Source: Lachnospiraceae bacterium V9D3004
Lineage (GTDB): Bacteria > Bacillota > Clostridia > Lachnospirales > Lachnospiraceae
DNA length: 64,000 bases
Direction of reading: 5' to 3'
Assembly: GCA_000621985.1 (NCBI GenBank)
Contig: JHWW01000001.1
Coordinates: forward strand, 434,001-498,000
The notes below the pieces were generated by a model. It had not been told where the DNA came from, made no database searches, and saw nothing but the letters and a program-made list of their open reading frames with translations. Position 1 is the first letter of the stretch. Each line of letters begins with the position of its first letter. The translations under genes and the position numbers were made by a program. Shown here one piece after another: positions 61,701-64,000 of this stretch.

Positions 61701-64000
61701 TTCGAAGTTGATCCGTATTATGAAGATGATAATCAGTTCTCGTCATTCAGCCAGTATAAGGTAGCTGTAGACAAGAAGGATAATCTGTATGTTATCTATG
61801 TTGATAACGGCAGTGATGTAAAGAACGGTGAAGAGGCAACTCAGGACATCTTCGCGACGGCAATGATCGACTCAAAGGTTAAACCGTCAAGAAAAGAGAT
61901 TGATGCTGATACGGAAGTATATAATGAAGACCCCGGTTTTGTGACTGATGACAATGACGATAATGTTAAGAAGTGGTCACAGGCCAACAGACTGACAGAT
62001 AACGGACAGTACAGTGACGGCCCGGCATTTGTGGTTAATTCAGACGGTAATATGGTATTGATCTACAATACATATGATCTTGATACTGTTGATACCGGTA
62101 AGGAAAATGAAGACGGTACTAAGGAACAGAGCGTAGAAGTAAGGAATATCAAGTTTATGTCCAGTATACTTGAACCTTACGGTTCCATAGAAGCCGAGAA
62201 GATCGAATTGTCCGATACAACTCCTGTTGAGGGAGAAGATGTAAGAGTTGATGTTACATTCAAGAATACAGGTCTTACCGCAACAGAAAAAGGATTTGAC
62301 GCAAAGGTATATCTTGAGTATAAGGACGGCACGAAGAAGGATATTGATACATTCTCTTATGAAGGCAGTCTTGCACCTGTTTCAATCGCAGCCAAAGACT
62401 TCACATTCACAGCTGATGATAAGATTGAAGGAGCTAAGGTAGTAGTTGAAACAACAGAAAAAGACCTGAACGGAACCAACATTAATAAGAGTAATGCATT
62501 CGAGAAGAAGGCAGAATATACTATAGTATCCAATAACAGTTATCAGGGTGCTGATTCTAAGTTCTACACAGAAGTAGAAGTAACAAATACCGGTAATGTT
62601 CCGGGAACCGAAGGGGATGTACTCAAAGTGTTGTTCGACGGACCATATGCCGATGCTTCTTCATTCGGACTTGATAATGATCTTCTTGCATCGGAAGGCA
62701 TCGCACTTGAACCGGGCGAGAGCAAGAGCTTAAGCTTCACACTTGATGTTCCTGCAAGTGCATTCAACTTCTATGGAAAGATCCGTACGAAGGCTCAGGT
62801 ATTTGATAAGGATGGCAAGGAATACAAAGATTTCCTCTGCGATGATCTGTTCATGTACCAGCCTGCAGAGCTTTCACTGAATCAGGGCAAAGAACTCAAG
62901 ATGAATGAGGAAGATACCAAGAATCTCAGTGATCTCGGATTCAAGTATTCGACAATCGATACATTAACAAAGATCGAGCCGATGTATGTAGTTGACGATC
63001 AGTCGGTAGTTACCGTTGAAGATGATAAGCTTGTTGCGGTAGGCGCAGGTACGACAACAGTAACGGCATATGCATCTCCGTACGGAACATCTGCAACAAT
63101 GACTGTAACGGTTGAAGGTAAGTATTCAAATGATGACGATGTGGTTAATCCGACAAAGGCTCCTTCGGGAATAGACCTTTCAGGAACCAAGGTATTGTAT
63201 GAAGAAGGAACCGTAGCATACGACGAAGCTACAGGAGCGGTAACAGGTACGAATGTTAAGGGACTTCTTATTCCTCTCGGAGTTACAGTTCCTCGTGGAG
63301 CGCCTGTAGACATTACCGTGTCAGGTACTGCATCAACAGGTATGAGAAGCTGGTTGTCGGATGGCAATGAACAGAGAATGTCAGATATCATGGATCCGGT
63401 CAACTTCGATAAGAAATATACACTCATAGCTGAACCTTATGAGAGCGGAGATACAGCAGATCATTTTCAGCTCAAAGGACCGTCATATGATTCTACATTC
63501 AGTAAGATAACTATCACTAAGGTAGTTGTAGATTATGATCCGTCCAAAGCACCGACTCCTTCACCGGAACCGACGGCAAGACCGACTAAGGCACCTACAG
63601 CTGAACCTAAGGTAACGGATGCTCCTGTGGTAACAGATGCACCTAAGACAACAGATGCTCCGAATCCAACAGCATCACCGGCTGCAACAACAGTACCGGC
63701 AGGTATAACTGCAAGTGCTGCACCGGGTGCAACAACAGCTCCAACCGATACAACTGCAACAGTCGATAAGGCTAAGATCAAGATCAAAGGTAAGAAGACT
63801 GTTAAGGTTGGAAAGACAATTAAGCTTACAGCTAAGCTTACAAATGTCAAAGGAAAAGTTAAATGGAGTATTAACAAAAAGAAACTTGCAACTATCAAGA
63901 AGACCAAGAAGAATACGGTTATTAAACTGCAGGCCAAGAAAACAGGTACAGTAACGGTAGTTGCAACGATCAAGAAAGTTAAAGGCAAAATTAAGATTAA
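55794..64000 (+). CDS. Giant secreted multidomain protein 2, paralogue of protein 1 (runs off the right edge)
   Basis: At least 2735 residues; the frame is still open at the window's end, and comparison with protein 1 suggests only a handful of residues are missing. The order matches protein 1: signal peptide (KKIMAVALAAAMVIQQGAYA), an interrupted Calx-beta (insertion with PLAQAKENLTGVKSDREVMT), and a second Calx-beta (ETVQVDMVSVAGSAVSGKDF). The conserved core follows (NLGPVQLGIENLYDD, QVYCGVGICGTLGVRGGLEL), then propeller-like repeats, CARDB-like domains, Big_2, carbohydrate-binding-like domain, Pro/Thr linker and basic end. ATG 55794 fits the AGGAGG site (10 bases); ATG 55785 is too close. 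Short stretches of near-identical DNA (about 53340 and 63245) suggest recent exchange between the copies. Confidence 0.85.
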   Translation, partial: MRNMKKYTKKIMAVALAAAMVIQQGAYAAPQTSAASKKTGYTYLQAATMPKEIMAADSFYVGTTSADLDEASDDHYLLKIGRGGKAEDAASVTLKLSDATSNYGKDYQVFVHDKGPFGGEAISPDDNRSLLDIIKDNDVIDEELTGPTDADSSKKAAEAQAEDYYKNAEAQAEDNDDSADANKEEGDYGTNPLAQAKENLTGVKSDREVMTSSKQSMVDYMSDVSNYITEMVPGASLKVDFAKGETEKYVEIVPIDNDEKDGNRVFYLTLSDPSEGYTNSSVSESMFTIVDDEPEEAAEVSFSSATYNASSNLVKVKLLRTGNLAETVQVDMVSVAGSAVSGKDFSPVNASVVFPFGVTERTLEIAVDNKDLKKEADFTLKLKKGSGAVPGKTGSATVTIPAFDKSKEEAEMKEVAEGKGDDPEDEIASLQAASLSDVVWGPDLVYPQYQESCGGGGSREWSGGHLKQTVDDSSAWDRFYMSQSKSNIDMYIYDGFKVKWSKDSKISSWSKTEIEWRDRSGNGKIVCETGDKPRFDTETRGTYWFTQRNASEVRVWVNNWKGKKNVLETHRIDLSKRPFKVSLQKADTLSYVLENGQKAENKNATGAELYDVASGKDYAIKYAGDYMVIRPTNTTGISRLVGAVVYNPKNKKQSNLISSKYIGNYANNSNALQIALNNDFCRDYNDYINYEANGDGGRLCGSIVIKPVFDYINSEITVNRNEEIMANGQLLNASIQINGQNVNYGQTYTYHFGDSLVFTSKVDGNEYTAAGFRVRSRVPKVDQEYSDIWFYENNKRKVVVDRSKYTIVPYFTENNNRIVVRVNESDLSKFKKTGMFDNSYFNKNSEKGNGYYDVIVVASGVYSGQQITLAAETNDEYMPIWKEVNNSKYYMGNSFEYKAKDRRTANIVYLYAGSSGGNHTFIKGRMFFENNSIKDRMNGIDAAGTPVVPAPGGYIGAGEVSAVADENGNFATDGFVIPKSIVVGGSTVTFDDNSRPLYIRATLGAAGATETKDIKLKTQGKKVVKKICGFNFTSYEADSFTTDLGNVTIRTNNSDADNPVFEQIYVTNKGQTTETVYMNGESTDITVVAPDKTSEKVKKVSFLIYDKDTNAVKKELKARQMGSNWTATYSFEGAGSDEYAQNDKIFVQMTTDKAAKLKDDPSTKNMSQDAKNQLNQTIYAPVFTGLTLVRTKEYDEPTVQKADMGTLQGMDGLPLVNNFNGNMNLGPVQLGIENLYDDQQNICGTRIKVGMGLDFDKTSLKSDGSNLDDAGNDYGGFLKKVGDLKGSFSKALDSVKGDKTRNVSSLGGKNWGIYPIIGFYMDFALKTTYDAAGQAIGTKLEVQGGGIYFGGTGKFSVAWYALIPVVFIPCYFGISGELTILLQAGGTTKVTNTEEEVQVEDFTETSHNISEELVFDFQLSAAATVQVYCGVGICGTLGVRGGLELNANFIWYPTLAAHNTYFNPVGATLTVGFKMWVDLLLFTIPIPVYTLADYDWGLNKQYKELKDKNADDLKKLLEKTEVKNNNNNNADNSAEDAFGASEAELIVKDKGHKPSEWAGDVGYTSPDEVKTMATFKEKNNIPLLSDGYDNPDAKLLDMGDNGTLLVFLSKDMSRQATEITSLTYSVYKDGVYSEPVAIQKDSTADFQPNVCEAGDDVIITWISSDPNKNIGEPEDGNYQKNYLKAQEVYSVKVSKQDLADHKVIDQTKIARLTDDDWYNSNPFAIYNSGNGDYNVYYVATAEDTAGSASAVDLANPMNTDGKAYSVIGYRVYSEFGGRWEVEHFLDAEKPAGMDDTDYENQLKAYNGQRFLSSPIKDQDVDMEDPLIADLTGISYNGIGVYAFTVDKDNSADTVDDRDLFVQFYNFNDRKTYVPVRITNDNLSDTNPQIVRKGGSADGTTYLFWKSDNTLSYIDLSSLVKYGIDENGKIKDSALHETFDDPEDFGYGDHDPNQTLTEEELAAANYKFEIFEVDPYYEDDNQFSSFSQYKVAVDKKDNLYVIYVDNGSDVKNGEEATQDIFATAMIDSKVKPSRKEIDADTEVYNEDPGFVTDDNDDNVKKWSQANRLTDNGQYSDGPAFVVNSDGNMVLIYNTYDLDTVDTGKENEDGTKEQSVEVRNIKFMSSILEPYGSIEAEKIELSDTTPVEGEDVRVDVTFKNTGLTATEKGFDAKVYLEYKDGTKKDIDTFSYEGSLAPVSIAAKDFTFTADDKIEGAKVVVETTEKDLNGTNINKSNAFEKKAEYTIVSNNSYQGADSKFYTEVEVTNTGNVPGTEGDVLKVLFDGPYADASSFGLDNDLLASEGIALEPGESKSLSFTLDVPASAFNFYGKIRTKAQVFDKDGKEYKDFLCDDLFMYQPAELSLNQGKELKMNEEDTKNLSDLGFKYSTIDTLTKIEPMYVVDDQSVVTVEDDKLVAVGAGTTTVTAYASPYGTSATMTVTVEGKYSNDDDVVNPTKAPSGIDLSGTKVLYEEGTVAYDEATGAVTGTNVKGLLIPLGVTVPRGAPVDITVSGTASTGMRSWLSDGNEQRMSDIMDPVNFDKKYTLIAEPYESGDTADHFQLKGPSYDSTFSKITITKVVVDYDPSKAPTPSPEPTARPTKAPTAEPKVTDAPVVTDAPKTTDAPNPTASPAATTVPAGITASAAPGATTAPTDTTATVDKAKIKIKGKKTVKVGKTIKLTAKLTNVKGKVKWSINKKKLATIKKTKKNTVIKLQAKKTGTVTVVATIKKVKGKIKI

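Overview
The window looks like chromosome of a low-GC, anaerobic Gram-positive gut or rumen bacterium, most likely a Lachnospiraceae member (Butyrivibrio/Roseburia/Eubacterium-like). The signs are strong AGGAGG ribosome-binding sites, lipoprotein signal peptides, huge secreted proteins with Pro/Thr 'PTxxPT' linkers, glycyl-radical and radical-SAM chemistry, and siroheme enzymes. This assignment is inferred from protein style, not from a marker gene.

Region 1 (1-3.1 kb) is a decaying redox cluster: the end of a cyclophilin-like protein, a frameshifted lipoprotein remnant, an intact lipoprotein flavodoxin, a gutted aldo/keto reductase and an intact LysR regulator. Region 2 (3.1-14.26 kb) is a compact sulfur-assimilation island. 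It holds a siroheme sulfite-reductase-like protein, a FecBCD/BtuFCD-type ABC importer and precorrin-2 dehydrogenase, then SAM synthetase, an SsuABC/TauABC-type importer, an FMN-fold protein, a radical-SAM enzyme with an unusual CX9CX2C cluster motif, and an MTA/SAH nucleosidase. The two halves share a promoter-like motif, and related terminators lie on both sides of the island. My reading is import of an organosulfur compound (probably a sulfonate), radical-SAM C-S cleavage with its own SAM supply and by-product removal, then sulfite reduction to sulfide. A broken glycyl-radical-activase gene at the start of the island hints at an older solution.

Region 3 (14.3-16.8 kb) has an AlbA/Schlafen-type ATP-binding regulator and then repeat-rich intergenic DNA. 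Region 4 (16.79-38.30 kb) is an integrative, probably mobilizable element inserted at the 3' end of tRNA-Leu(AAG). It is bounded by a 22-bp direct repeat, with arm-type repeats inside both ends and a tyrosine integrase next to the intact tRNA. It carries a short relaxase with a tandem ribbon-helix-helix partner, a recombination module (DUF932, DUF5688, YqaJ exonuclease, SSB, Rad52-like), a replication ATPase, a serine resolvase, a toxin-antitoxin pair, two BRCT-only small proteins, nested remnants of tRNA-Arg attachment sites around an Rpn nuclease, and a GC-rich mosaic MBG surface protein behind 14 copies of AGAGC.

Region 5 (38.5-64 kb) is chromosomal signalling and surface biology: three membrane sensor/GGDEF proteins (one with a degenerate GGDEF), an ECF-type sigma factor, a small double-glycine-leader peptide, a secreted subtilisin, a 2769-residue secreted protein, a second double-glycine peptide, an HExxH metallopeptidase-like protein, and a second giant paralogue cut off by the window's right edge. 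This block may be a regulated system combining exported peptides, proteases and giant surface proteins.
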